64,000 nt of DNA from assembly GCF_030450125.1 (NCBI RefSeq), contig NZ_CP123923.1, positions 6,147,501 through 6,211,500 on the forward strand. The letters are read 5' to 3'. How positions within the stretch are numbered: position 1 is the stretch's first letter; every line of letters begins with the position of its first letter. This stretch comes from Streptomyces sp. WP-1 (GTDB taxonomy: Bacteria > Actinomycetota > Actinomycetes > Streptomycetales > Streptomycetaceae). Below, piece by piece: positions 31,103 through 39,294 of this stretch. The notes beneath the pieces were generated by a model. It worked only from the letters and a program-made list of their open reading frames with translations, was not told the DNA's origin and searched no databases. The position numbers and the translations under genes were made by a program.

Positions 31103-31623
31103 GTCTGCCGGGGGCCGACGAACTCTTCCGTACGACAGGGGGGATGGCGCTCCAGCCGTCGACACCCCGGCGCGCCGGGGGCGCCGAGGCCCGGGTGCCG
31201 GCACCCGCGCAGGACAGCGACGACGTGGCCGCCGCCGAGGACGCGCCGCAGGCCGTGCCCGTGCAGAGCGGGGACGGCGAGGGCGCGGAGCACGTGGCGG
31301 CGGAGGCCGAACCGGCCGACGCCGAGTCCCGCGCCCGGCGCCGGGGGCCCGCGCCGGACGGTTCCGCAGCCGAGCCGCGCAAGCGGGGCCGGGCGGCGAA
31401 CCGGCGGCCCAGCGGGCGCGAGCGGCACGACGAGAAGATCACCGTGTACGTCTCCGCCGAGGAGCTGATGGACCTGGAGCACGCCCGGCTGGTGCTCCGG
31501 GGCGAGCACGGACTCGCGGTGGACCGCGGCCGCATCGTGCGCGAGGCGGTGGCCGTGGTGCTGGCCGACCTGGAGTCCCGCGGGGACGCGAGCATCCTCG
31601 TACGGCGGCTGCGGGGGCGTTAG
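31087..31623 (+). CDS. ribbon-helix-helix-like protein, partner of ParA-like ATPase
   Basis: A 178-aa protein. GTG 31087 overlaps the parA-like gene by 16 bp, implying coupled translation. Residues 1-110 are Ala/Pro/Arg-rich and probably disordered. Residues of about 115-175 read as strand KITVYVS, helix AEELMDLEHARLVLRGEHG, then helix DRGRIVREAVAVVLADLE, the strand-helix-helix pattern of small DNA-binding partners of ParA proteins (ParG/Omega class). The fold is my inference from pattern; no known centromere site was identified. A conserved hypothetical in Streptomyces. Confidence 0.8.
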   Translation: MSRRVSLPGADELFRTTGGMALQPSTPRRAGGAEARVPAPAQDSDDVAAAEDAPQAVPVQSGDGEGAEHVAAEAEPADAESRARRRGPAPDGSAAEPRKRGRAANRRPSGRERHDEKITVYVSAEELMDLEHARLVLRGEHGLAVDRGRIVREAVAVVLADLESRGDASILVRRLRGR

Positions 31624-31641
31624 CGGTAGCCTGCGGGGGCT

Positions 31642-32664
31642 ATGACCTCGTCCGACCGCTCCCCCTCCGGCAACGCCGGTCCTCGGCGTGCGCTCGGCCG
31701 GGGTCCGGGCGCGTCCGTGGCCGAGGCCGGGGACACGGCGGAGCCCGGTGGGCCGCCGCGCCCACCCGTTCCGCCGCGCGCAGCGCCTGCCCACGGCGGC
31801 GGCCCGCACCAGGAAGTGTCCGGCGCCGCCGAACCCGAGGAGGCGCCCGACGGTGTCTTCAAGGTCCGGCTCGCCAACTTCGAGGGGCCCTTCGATCTGC
31901 TGCTCCAGCTGATCTCCAAGCACAAGCTGGACGTGACCGAGGTCGCGCTGTCCAAGGTCACCGACGAGTTCATGGCGCACATCCGCGCGATGGGGCCGGA
32001 CTGGGACCTGGACCAGACGACCGAGTTCCTCGTCGTCGCGGCCACGCTGCTCGACCTGAAGGCGGCCCGGCTGCTGCCCGCCGCCGAGGTGGAGGACGAG
32101 GGCGACCTGGCGCTGCTCGAAGCGCGCGACCTGCTGTTCGCGCGGCTGCTCCAGTACCGGGCGTACAAGCAGATCGCCGACATCTTCAGCGCCCGCGTCG
32201 ACGAGGAGGCCCGCCGCTACCCCCGTACCGTCGGCCTCGAACCCGAGCACGCCGAGCTGCTGCCCGAGGTCGTGATCAGCATCGGGCCCGAGGGCTTCGC
32301 GAAGCTCGCGGTCAAGGCGATGCAGCCCCGGCCCGAGCCGCGGGTGTACGTCGACCACATCCACGCCCCGCTGGTCAGCGTGCAGGAGCAGGCCCAGGTC
32401 GTGGTCGAGCGGCTGCGCGAGCTGGGCGAGGCCAGCTTCCGGGTGCTCGTCGCGGACACCGACGACACGCTCACCGTCGTGGCCCGCTTCCTGGCACTCC
32501 TGGAGCTGTACCGGGAGAAGGCCGTCGCCCTGGAGCAGGAGGCCGCCCTCGGGGAGCTGCTGGTGCGCTGGACCGGCGGGGACGGGGCGGCGCAGCCGAG
32601 GGTCACCGACGAGTTCGACCGGCCGCCCGAGCTCCCCGGGCCCGAGGAGGAGAGGAAGCCGTGA
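31642..32664 (+). CDS. scpA: segregation and condensation protein ScpA (kleisin)
   Basis: A 340-aa protein, the kleisin subunit that bridges SMC heads. The ATG 31642 has GGGGG as its ribosome site. Residues 1-70 are a Pro/Gly-rich extension. The ScpA core starts at FKVRLANFEGPFDLLLQLI near 73, followed by LDVTEVALSKVTDEFMAHI, EFLVVAATLLDLKAARLLP and a C-terminal winged helix (VARFLALLELYREKAVALEQ). It is longer than usual only because of the N-terminal extension. The scpB gene overlaps its end by 4 bp (GTGA). Confidence 0.93.
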   Translation: MTSSDRSPSGNAGPRRALGRGPGASVAEAGDTAEPGGPPRPPVPPRAAPAHGGGPHQEVSGAAEPEEAPDGVFKVRLANFEGPFDLLLQLISKHKLDVTEVALSKVTDEFMAHIRAMGPDWDLDQTTEFLVVAATLLDLKAARLLPAAEVEDEGDLALLEARDLLFARLLQYRAYKQIADIFSARVDEEARRYPRTVGLEPEHAELLPEVVISIGPEGFAKLAVKAMQPRPEPRVYVDHIHAPLVSVQEQAQVVVERLRELGEASFRVLVADTDDTLTVVARFLALLELYREKAVALEQEAALGELLVRWTGGDGAAQPRVTDEFDRPPELPGPEEERKP

Positions 32665-33308
32665 GCGAGACCACCGAGGCCCCCGCGGGCCCGGGCGACG
32701 TCGCCGGCCTGGAGCTGCGGCCCGCCCTGGAGGCCGTCCTCATGGTCGTGGACGAGCCCGCGACCGAGGAGCACCTCGCCAGGATCCTGGAGCGGCCCCG
32801 GCGGCAGATCGCGGACGCGCTGCGGGCGCTGGCCGACGAGTACACCGCGCAGGGCCGCGGCTTCGAGCTGCGCCAGGTCGCGGGCGGCTGGCGCTTCTAC
32901 ACCCGCGCCGCCTACGCGCCCGCCGTGGAGCGGCTGGTCCTGGACGGCCAGACGGCCCGGCTCACCCAGGCCGCGCTCGAGACCCTCGCGGTCGTCGCCT
33001 ACCGCCAGCCGGTCAGCCGCAGCCGGGTCTCCGCCGTACGCGGAGTGAACTGTGACGGTGTGATGCGCACCCTGCTCCAGCGCGGTCTGGTCGAGGAGGC
33101 GGGCGCGGAACCCGAAACAGGTGCGATCCTGTACAGGACGACGAACTACTTCCTGGAGCGGATGGGCCTGCGCGGCCTGGACGAGCTCCCGGAACTCGCG
33201 CCCTTCCTCCCCGAGGCGGAGGCGATCGAGGCCGAGACCCAGGAGGGAGTCCCGTCGTTCGACCCGGACGCGCCCGACGCGCCGGGTGCAGAGGACGCAG
33301 ACGACTAA
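32661..33308 (+). CDS. scpB: segregation and condensation protein ScpB
   Basis: A 215-aa protein with two winged-helix domains that bind ScpA and help SMC condense chromosomes. GTG 32661 overlaps the scpA stop. The motifs are LEAVLMVVDEPATEEHLARIL, FELRQVAGGWRFYTRA, LTQAALETLAVVAYRQPVSR and VRGVNCDGVMRTLLQRGLVEE, all standard for ScpB. The last 35 residues are acidic. Followed 12 bp later by the pseudouridine synthase, so one operon runs from parA to there. Confidence 0.94.
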   Translation: MSETTEAPAGPGDVAGLELRPALEAVLMVVDEPATEEHLARILERPRRQIADALRALADEYTAQGRGFELRQVAGGWRFYTRAAYAPAVERLVLDGQTARLTQAALETLAVVAYRQPVSRSRVSAVRGVNCDGVMRTLLQRGLVEEAGAEPETGAILYRTTNYFLERMGLRGLDELPELAPFLPEAEAIEAETQEGVPSFDPDAPDAPGAEDADD

Positions 33309-33320
33309 GACGGAACTTTG

Positions 33321-34382
33321 ATGCGAAGCAGCGGCAGCGGCAAGAGTGGCGGGCGCGGTAACCACCGCGGCGCCGGCAACAACCGGGACGAGCGCCAGGG
33401 GCAGGGCCGTCCCAGCAAGCCCCGCCCCGAGGAGCGCCGCTACGACGTGGGCTCCGGCGCGACCAAGGACGGCCCCAAGTCCGGGCGCGGCGGCGCGGCG
33501 CGCGGCGGCGCCAAGGGCGGCCCGCGGCGGCCCCAGCAGGGCGGCCGTACGGAGCCCTCGCGCTCGCGTGAGTACGAGACGCGGGCCGAGGAGCGCAACC
33601 GGGACCGGTACGCGGGCAAGAAGGACATCAAGCTGCCCAAGACCTTCCCGGGCGCCGAGCAGGAGGGCGAGCGGCTCCAGAAGGTGCTCGCGCGCGCGGG
33701 CTACGGCTCCCGGCGCGCCTGCGAGGAGCTGATCGAGCAGTGCCGCGTCGAGGTCAACGGCGAGATCGTCACCGAGCAGGGCAAGCGGGTCGACCCGGAG
33801 AAGGACGAGGTCAAGGTCGACGGCCTGACGGTCGCGACCCAGTCGTACCAGTTCTTCTCGCTGAACAAGCCCGCCGGTGTGGTCTCCACCATGGAGGACC
33901 CGGAGGGGCGCCAGTGCCTCGGCGACTACGTCACCAACCGTGAGACGCGGCTCTTCCACGTCGGCCGGCTGGACACCGAGACCGAGGGCGTCATCCTGCT
34001 CACCAACCACGGTGAGCTGGCGCACCGCCTGACCCACCCCAAGTACGGCGTGCAGAAGACGTACCTCGCGCACATCGTCGGCCCGATCCCGCGCGACCTC
34101 GGCAAGCGCCTGAAGGACGGCATCCAGCTGGAGGACGGCTACGCGCGCGCGGACCACTTCCGCGTGGTGGAGCAGACCGGCAAGAACTACATGGTCGAGG
34201 TGACCCTGCACGAGGGGCGCAAGCACATCGTGCGGCGGATGCTCGCGGAGGCCGGGTTCCCGGTCGACAAGCTGGTGCGGACCGCGTTCGGCCCGATCAC
34301 CCTGGGCGACCAGAAGTCCGGCTGGCTGCGGCGGCTGTCGAACACCGAGGTCGGCATGCTGATGAAGGAAGTCGAACTGTAG
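33321..34382 (+). CDS. pseudouridine synthase, RsuA/RluB family
   Basis: A 353-aa enzyme from ATG 33321, preceded directly by an in-frame TTG at 33318. Residues 1-110 are a Gly/Arg/Lys-rich basic tail. The S4 domain is at about 113-160 (RLQKVLARAGYGSRRACEEL). The catalytic domain has the essential Asp in VGRLDTETEGVILLTNHG, then HPKYGVQKTYLAHI and EGRKHIVRRMLAEAGFPV. The RluB group modifies 23S rRNA U2605, which is the likely target. It is commonly downstream of scpB in Gram-positive bacteria, as here. Confidence 0.92.
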   Translation: MRSSGSGKSGGRGNHRGAGNNRDERQGQGRPSKPRPEERRYDVGSGATKDGPKSGRGGAARGGAKGGPRRPQQGGRTEPSRSREYETRAEERNRDRYAGKKDIKLPKTFPGAEQEGERLQKVLARAGYGSRRACEELIEQCRVEVNGEIVTEQGKRVDPEKDEVKVDGLTVATQSYQFFSLNKPAGVVSTMEDPEGRQCLGDYVTNRETRLFHVGRLDTETEGVILLTNHGELAHRLTHPKYGVQKTYLAHIVGPIPRDLGKRLKDGIQLEDGYARADHFRVVEQTGKNYMVEVTLHEGRKHIVRRMLAEAGFPVDKLVRTAFGPITLGDQKSGWLRRLSNTEVGMLMKEVEL

Positions 34383-34401
34383 GACGGGCTTCGAAAGCGC
34401 C

Positions 34402-34430
34402 TTGCGTCGATCATCATCCCCCTTTATTGT
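34402..34430 (+). promoter_or_regulatory. promoter of the ADP-ribosylglycohydrolase operon
   Basis: TTGCGT (34402-34407) and TATTGT (34425-34430) are separated by 17 bp. The predicted start of transcription is near 34437, inside the palindrome, leaving AAGGGGG (34444-34450) nine nt before ATG 34460. Confidence 0.55.
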
Positions 34431-34456
34431 CACCGTGACGATAAAGGGGGATGATG
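34412..34456. promoter_or_regulatory. 45-bp near-perfect palindromic operator
   Basis: Centred on C34434, the 22-nt arms match at 21 positions; the only exception is T34428 against G34440. The core is TTATTGTCACCGTGACGATAA, flanked by CCCCC/GGGGG and CATCAT/ATGATG. It overlaps the -10 and the ribosome site of the next gene, so binding of a dimeric or tetrameric regulator would block transcription. It lies 29 bp after the pseudouridine synthase stop and could also act as a hairpin in read-through RNA. Confidence 0.8.
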
Positions 34457-34459
34457 CAC

Positions 34460-35467
34460 ATGTCCAAGCGGCCCGCGACCGGCTCGCTCCTCGGACTCGC
34501 GCTGGGGGACGCCCTCGGCTTCCCGACCGAGTTCACCAAGGTGCCCGAGATCCTGGCCAGGTTCGGGCCCTGGCGCGAGATGCCGCTCGCGCGGCGCGCC
34601 TTCGTCTCCGACGACACCCAGATGACCCTCGCCCTCGGCCGGGGGCTGCGCACCGCCATGGAGCGCGGCCGTCTCGCGCCGAAGCGGCTGGAGCGGCCGG
34701 TGCGCGAGGAGTTCGTGGACTGGTACCACTCGCCGGACAACGACCGGGCGCCCGGGAACACCTGCCTGACCGCCTGCCGGCTGCTGGAGGACGGGGGCCG
34801 GGCCTGGCAGGACGCCAGCCGGCTCGGTTCCAAGGGCTGCGGCGCCAATATGCGCGTCGCGCCGATCGGGCTCGCGCCCGGCCTGAGCGAGGAACAGCGG
34901 GCGGGCGCCGCCCAGTTGCAGTCCGGGCTCACGCACGGCCACCCCACCGCGCTGGCCGCGTCCGATCTCACCGCCCGCGCGGTCCACCTGCTGGCGCGGG
35001 GCACCGAACCGGGCGCACTCGTCGGGGAGTTGCGTCACTACGCCCTCGCGAACCGCACCCGGTACGACGAGACGTGGCTCGGCGATCTGTGGACCCGTTC
35101 CGAGGACCCCACGCCCGAGCACTTCGCGGCGCGCGGCTGGGACGAGTGCCTGGCCATCCTGGACCGGCTCCAGGAGGCGGTGCGCACCCATTCCCCGGAG
35201 GACGATCCGTGCGGGGCCACCGGGGAGGGCTGGATCGCCGAGGAGGCGTTCGCCACCGGGCTGCTGTGCTTCCTGCTCTTCCCCGACGAGCCGCTGACCG
35301 CCCTGCGGCGGGCCGCCTGCACCGCCGGTGACTCCGACTCCATCGCCTGCCTGACCGGCGCCTTCGCGGGCGCGTGGCTCGGTGCGGACGCCTGGCCGGC
35401 GGACTGGGCCGACCGGATCGAGTACCGGGAAGATCTGTTGGCGCTCGGCACACTCTGGGACGCTTAG
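34460..35467 (+). CDS. ADP-ribosylglycohydrolase (DraG family)
   Basis: A 335-aa all-helical hydrolase. ATG 34460 is chosen because AAGGGGG is nine nt upstream; ATG 34451 and 34454 touch it. The N-terminal GSLLGLALGDALGFPTEF, the metal-binding SDDTQMTLALGRGL, and the C-terminal metal site CTAGDSDSIACLTGAFAGA are all present, so the binuclear Mg site appears intact. Such enzymes remove ADP-ribose from protein (Arg) or other acceptors. It is followed 4 bp later by an RlaP-like nucleotidyltransferase. Control through the 45-bp palindrome is inferred. Confidence 0.9.
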   Translation: MSKRPATGSLLGLALGDALGFPTEFTKVPEILARFGPWREMPLARRAFVSDDTQMTLALGRGLRTAMERGRLAPKRLERPVREEFVDWYHSPDNDRAPGNTCLTACRLLEDGGRAWQDASRLGSKGCGANMRVAPIGLAPGLSEEQRAGAAQLQSGLTHGHPTALAASDLTARAVHLLARGTEPGALVGELRHYALANRTRYDETWLGDLWTRSEDPTPEHFAARGWDECLAILDRLQEAVRTHSPEDDPCGATGEGWIAEEAFATGLLCFLLFPDEPLTALRRAACTAGDSDSIACLTGAFAGAWLGADAWPADWADRIEYREDLLALGTLWDA

Positions 35468-35471
35468 GCCC

Positions 35472-36224
35472 ATGATCGACAACCTCGACATAGACCTCGC
35501 GCCCGTGGTCGCCGGACAGCCCGATCCCCTGCTGTTCGCCACCGTCTCCGGGGCCCATCTGTACGGCTTCCCCTCGCAGGACTCGGACGTGGACCTCAGA
35601 GGCGTCCATCTGCTGCCCGCCGCGGACCTCGTGGGCCTGCGCGAGCCGGAGGAGACCCGGTCGAAGACGTGGGTGCACCACGGAGTCGAGCTGGACCTCG
35701 TGACGCACGATCTGCGCAAGTTCGTACGGCTGATGCTGCGCCGCAACGGGTATGTGCTGGAGCAGCTGCTGTCGCCGCTGGTCGTGCGCACCACCGACGC
35801 GCACCGCGAGCTGTCCGCGCTCGCCCCGGACGTGATCACCAGCCATCACGCCCACCACTACCGGGGGTTCGCGGTCACCCAGTGGCGCCTGTTCGAGAAG
35901 ACCGCCGAACTCAAGCCGCTGCTCTACACGTTCCGCGTCCTGCTCACCGGCATCCATCTCATGCGCACCGGCGAGGTTCAGCCCCATCTGCCCACGCTGG
36001 TAAGGGAGTTGGACGCCCCCGCCTACATCCCCGACCTGATCGCCGCCAAGGCCGCCCAGGAACACGGCACCTTCCCCGGCCTCGACCGGCACCGCGTCGC
36101 CGATGACGTGGAACGCCTGCACACAGCCCTCGACGAGGCCCAGGCCGCGTCCTGGCTGCCGGACACGGCGACCGGCCACGAGGCGCTGCACGACTTCGTG
36201 GTACGGATGAGGCTGGGGAGCTGA
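35472..36224 (+). CDS. RlaP-like nucleotidyltransferase 1
   Basis: A 250-aa protein from ATG 35472, four bp after the glycohydrolase stop. VSGAHLYGFPSQDSDVDLRG near residue 27 is the polymerase-beta-type G-x9-DxD motif in the variant of PF10127 (RlaP, RNA-repair-associated polymerase-like family), with GA in place of GS. A later acid lies in GVELDLVTHDLRKFVRLML. The rest is helical. The family transfers nucleotides to RNA or protein and often neighbours RNA ligases, but the substrate here is unknown. It converges on a second, diverged family member at 36319-37017. Confidence 0.85.
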   Translation: MIDNLDIDLAPVVAGQPDPLLFATVSGAHLYGFPSQDSDVDLRGVHLLPAADLVGLREPEETRSKTWVHHGVELDLVTHDLRKFVRLMLRRNGYVLEQLLSPLVVRTTDAHRELSALAPDVITSHHAHHYRGFAVTQWRLFEKTAELKPLLYTFRVLLTGIHLMRTGEVQPHLPTLVRELDAPAYIPDLIAAKAAQEHGTFPGLDRHRVADDVERLHTALDEAQAASWLPDTATGHEALHDFVVRMRLGS

Positions 36225-36318
36225 GGAACGGGGCGGGCCCATTCCGGCCGGCCCGGCCTGGCCCTTTCGGCGTCCGCCCCCGAGCAGCCGTACCCCCCGC
36301 CCCCGAAGCCGGTCCGCC

Positions 36319-37017
36319 TCACCCCGGTCGTGGCGGCTCCGACGCCGAGTCACGGCGTGTGCGGAACAGGAAGTCCGCCACCCGGGCTCGGTCCGGTTCC
36401 GGGGGGAGTGGGGTGTGGCGCAGGGCGGTTTCCGTCTCCGTGGCCAGGCGGGTCATCCGGGATTCGACGGCCGTCCAGGGGACCTCGCCCCGTTTCACCG
36501 CCAGCAGGGGCTCGCGCTGGTCGCCCACGTCGAGGTGCAGCTCGCCGGTGCGCAGCAGTTCGCGGCAGGAGGCCAGCAGGCGCAGCAGATGCATGGCGTG
36601 CTTCCAGCGCGGGGCGCCCGTCGTGCGCACGTCGGCGTCCAGCTTCCTGCGCTGGCCGAGGGCGTAGCGGGTGAAGGTGTCGTACACCTTCACGGAGAGG
36701 AACGCCCCGCGCAGGGACAGCAGTTCGCGGCCGGTGTCGTCCAGGTGTTCCACCAGCGGGGAGTGCAGGCACTCCAGGATGTTCGGATTGCCGCGCAGCG
36801 CCAGCTCGCAGAACCGCTCCAGCTCCCAGGAGAACTGTTCCTCGCCCGGCCCCTCCACATGCGCCGGCGGCTTCTCGAACCGCCAGAACAGGGCGGTGGG
36901 CGCGAGATACACGCCCCGCCGGTCGGTGTCGCTCGCGTCCGTGGCCAGGCCGAAGGCCCGGGACCCCATGACGCAGGCGTAGATCGTGTGGTCGCGTACC
37001 AGGTCCTCGGGCTGCAT
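36319..37017 (-). CDS. RlaP-like nucleotidyltransferase 2
   Basis: A 232-aa protein from ATG 37017. ACVMGSRAFGLATDASDTD followed by RRGV near residue 15 is the G-S-x-DxD active-site motif of the same family as the facing gene, and here the GS is canonical. The third acid is probably in FSWELERFCELALRGNPN. The C-terminal part is helical with a basic stretch. TAGGCT lies six nt before the ATG, suggesting a leaderless promoter of its own 21 bp after the Rieske gene. Two diverged copies converging with a DraG gene suggest one functional module. Confidence 0.85.
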   Translation of the reverse strand: MQPEDLVRDHTIYACVMGSRAFGLATDASDTDRRGVYLAPTALFWRFEKPPAHVEGPGEEQFSWELERFCELALRGNPNILECLHSPLVEHLDDTGRELLSLRGAFLSVKVYDTFTRYALGQRRKLDADVRTTGAPRWKHAMHLLRLLASCRELLRTGELHLDVGDQREPLLAVKRGEVPWTAVESRMTRLATETETALRHTPLPPEPDRARVADFLFRTRRDSASEPPRPG

Positions 37018-37038
37018 GCCCGGAGCCTACGCGGCCCC

Positions 37039-37515
37039 TCAGCTCAGCTGGATGGAGTTTCCGTCGACCTTGATCGGGCGCTCGGCCAGCGGCTTCGTCG
37101 CCGGACCGTCGGCCACCGAACCGTCCTCGATCTTGAACCGGCTGCCGTGGCAGGGGCAGTCGATGGTGCCGTTCTGCACCCGGCTCACCGTGCAGCCCAT
37201 GTGCGTGCAGACCGCCGAGAACGCCTTGAACTGCCCCTTCACCGGCTGCGTCACCACGATCTTCTGCGCGTCGAAGACCTTGCCCCCGCCCTCGGGGATG
37301 TCACCCGTGCTCGCGAGCTTCTTCGCGTCCGCCTCCGGGGACGTACCCGTACCGGTCGGGGACGCCGAAGCCGCGGGGCTCGTCGGACCCGTCGGCGAGG
37401 GGCTGTCCGTGCCGTCGGCGGCCGCGCTCGTGTCGCTCTTGCCACCACCGCAGCCGGTCGCGAGCGCCGCCGCGCTCGTCGCGATCACCATGCGCCGCGT
37501 CGCGCCCTGGTTCAT
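37039..37515 (-). CDS. Rieske [2Fe-2S] protein, Tat-type lipoprotein
   Basis: A 158-aa exported protein. ATG 37515 has GGAG seven nt upstream. The signal [18 protein letters not shown] has the twin Arg of Tat export and ends in a lipobox-like ATGC (Ala at -3 is atypical), predicting Cys 22 lipidation. A Ser/Thr/Pro linker spans 25-65. The C-terminal Rieske domain carries CTHMGC and CPCHGS, giving two Cys and two His ligands. It is not beside cytochrome bc genes, so it is a stand-alone electron carrier of unknown partner. Confidence 0.9.
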   Translation of the reverse strand: MNQGATRRMVIATSAAALATGCGGGKSDTSAAADGTDSPSPTGPTSPAASASPTGTGTSPEADAKKLASTGDIPEGGGKVFDAQKIVVTQPVKGQFKAFSAVCTHMGCTVSRVQNGTIDCPCHGSRFKIEDGSVADGPATKPLAERPIKVDGNSIQLS

Positions 37516-37720
37516 GTCACCACTCCGTACACATGTCGGGATGCGGATACCGTTGCCGATGCCTGAGAGAAAGCGTGGAAACCGGGATGAACCGGACCGC
37601 ACGTATCGTCTCAGCGATCGGGCGCCGCGCGCCGTGCCCACGCGGGCTGACTAGGCTGGACGGGCGAGCACGACAACACCTGTCGGCACCTGTCAGCACT
37701 GGTTAGCGAGGAGCAGCACC

Positions 37721-38083
37721 GTGGCGGTACGAGCGGTCCGGGGGGCCGTCCAACTGGAGCGGGACGAAGCCGGACACATGGGCGAGCGGGTCGGAGCCCT
37801 GCTCACCGCCGTCCTGGAGCGGAACGGCCTGACCGCGGACGACCTGATCAGCATCTGGTTCACCGCCACCCCCGATCTGCGCAGCGACTTCCCGGCCGCC
37901 GCCGCCCGGGCGCTCGGCATCGTCGACGTGCCCCTGATCTGCGCCCAGGAACTGGACATCGCCGGCGCCATGCCCCGTGTCGTCCGCGTCCTCGCCCACG
38001 TCGAGTCGGACCGTCCGCGCGCCGACATCGCCCACGTCTACCTCGGCGCCGCGGCCGCCCTGCGCAAGGACATCGCCCAGTGA
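37721..38083 (+). CDS. aroH: chorismate mutase, AroH class
   Basis: A 120-aa enzyme turning chorismate into prephenate for Tyr and Phe synthesis. GTG 37721 follows GAGGAG by seven nt. The trimeric AroH fold is shown by VRAVRGAVQLERDEAGHM, ISIWFTATPDLRSDFPA, IVDVPLICAQELDI and RVLAHVESDR, with the catalytic Arg and Glu residues kept. It overlaps tyrA by 4 bp, so the two consecutive steps are translated together. Confidence 0.93.
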   Translation: MAVRAVRGAVQLERDEAGHMGERVGALLTAVLERNGLTADDLISIWFTATPDLRSDFPAAAARALGIVDVPLICAQELDIAGAMPRVVRVLAHVESDRPRADIAHVYLGAAAALRKDIAQ

Positions 38084-39165
38084 GAACCGCACTCGTCATC
38101 GGCACCGGCCTGATCGGCACCTCCGCCGCCCTGGCCCTGACCCGGCGCGGCGTCACCGTGCACCTCGCCGACCACGACCCGGAGCAGGCCCGTACCGCCG
38201 CCGCGCTCGGCGCCGGCACCGACACCGCCCCCGAGGGACCCGTCGACGTGGCGATCGTCGCCGCCCCGCCCGCCCATGTGGCGGGGCTCCTCGCCGACGC
38301 CATGCGCCGGGGACTGGCCCGCGGCTACCTCGACGTGGCCAGCGTCAAGGGCGGCCCGCGCCGGGAGCTGGAGGCGCTCGGCCTCGACCTCGGCGCCTAC
38401 CTCGGCACCCACCCGATGTCCGGCCGGGAGAAGTCGGGCCCGCTGGCCGCGACCGGCGATCTCTTCGAGGGCCGGCCCTGGGTGCTCACCCCCACCCGGG
38501 ACACCGACACCGAGGTGCTCAACCTCGCCCTGGAACTGGTCTCGCACTGCCGTGCCGTCCCGGTCGTCATGGACGCCGACGCCCACGACCGCGCCGTCGC
38601 CCTCGTCTCGCACATGCCCCACCTGGTCTCCAGCATGGTCGCCGCCCGCCTGGAGCACGCCGACGAGGCCGCCGTACGACTGTGCGGGCAGGGCATCCGG
38701 GACGTGACCCGGATCGCCGCCTCCGACCCGCGCATGTGGATCGACATCCTCTCCGCCAACCCGGGCCCGGTCGCCGACCTGCTCGCCGACGTCGCCGCCG
38801 ACCTGGAGGAGACCGTGGGCGCCTTGCGCGCCCTTCAGTCCTCCGACGAGGACAAGCGCCGCACCGGCAGCACCGGCATCGAGGCCATGCTGCGCCGCGG
38901 CAACGCGGGCCAGGTGCGGGTGCCCGGCAAGCACGGCAGCGCGCCGCGGGCCTACGAGACCGTCGTCGTGCTCATCGACGACCAGCCCGGCCAGCTGGCG
39001 CGCATCTTCGCCGACGCGGGCCGCGCCGGGGTCAACATCGAGGACGTGCGCATCGAGCACGCCACCGGGCAGCAGGCCGGTCTGGTGCAGCTCTCGGTCG
39101 AACCGGGGGCCGTGCCGGCGCTCACCGACGCGCTGCGCGAGCGGGGCTGGGCGCTGCGGCAGTAG
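38080..39165 (+). CDS. tyrA: prephenate dehydrogenase
   Basis: A 361-aa NAD(P)-dependent enzyme of tyrosine synthesis, coupled to the mutase gene by GTGA. The Rossmann motif is VIGTGLIGTSAALALTRRG at the N-terminus. The substrate loop is GTHPMSGREKSGP, and DAHDRAVALVSHMPHLVSS carries the helical dimer domain. Residues of about 285-361 look like an ACT domain (VLIDDQPGQLARIFADAG), suggesting allosteric inhibition by tyrosine. Length is as expected for the ACT-containing form. Confidence 0.93.
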   Translation: MRTALVIGTGLIGTSAALALTRRGVTVHLADHDPEQARTAAALGAGTDTAPEGPVDVAIVAAPPAHVAGLLADAMRRGLARGYLDVASVKGGPRRELEALGLDLGAYLGTHPMSGREKSGPLAATGDLFEGRPWVLTPTRDTDTEVLNLALELVSHCRAVPVVMDADAHDRAVALVSHMPHLVSSMVAARLEHADEAAVRLCGQGIRDVTRIAASDPRMWIDILSANPGPVADLLADVAADLEETVGALRALQSSDEDKRRTGSTGIEAMLRRGNAGQVRVPGKHGSAPRAYETVVVLIDDQPGQLARIFADAGRAGVNIEDVRIEHATGQQAGLVQLSVEPGAVPALTDALRERGWALRQ

Positions 39166-39294
39166 CCCGGCACGGGCGGGGCGGGGCCCGGCGGTGATAT
39201 GCGTCCGGACGAGTGACCCACACCCAGTAACCTTGTGCGGGGCGCTCTCGCTCCCCGCCCCCGCCCGCACACCGCACCAGGAAGGTGTCCCCCC

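Noticed and set aside
36225-36318. Terminator between the two facing nucleotidyltransferase genes
   Set aside because: Several GC-rich inverted repeats overlap here but none is clean enough to define as a stem.
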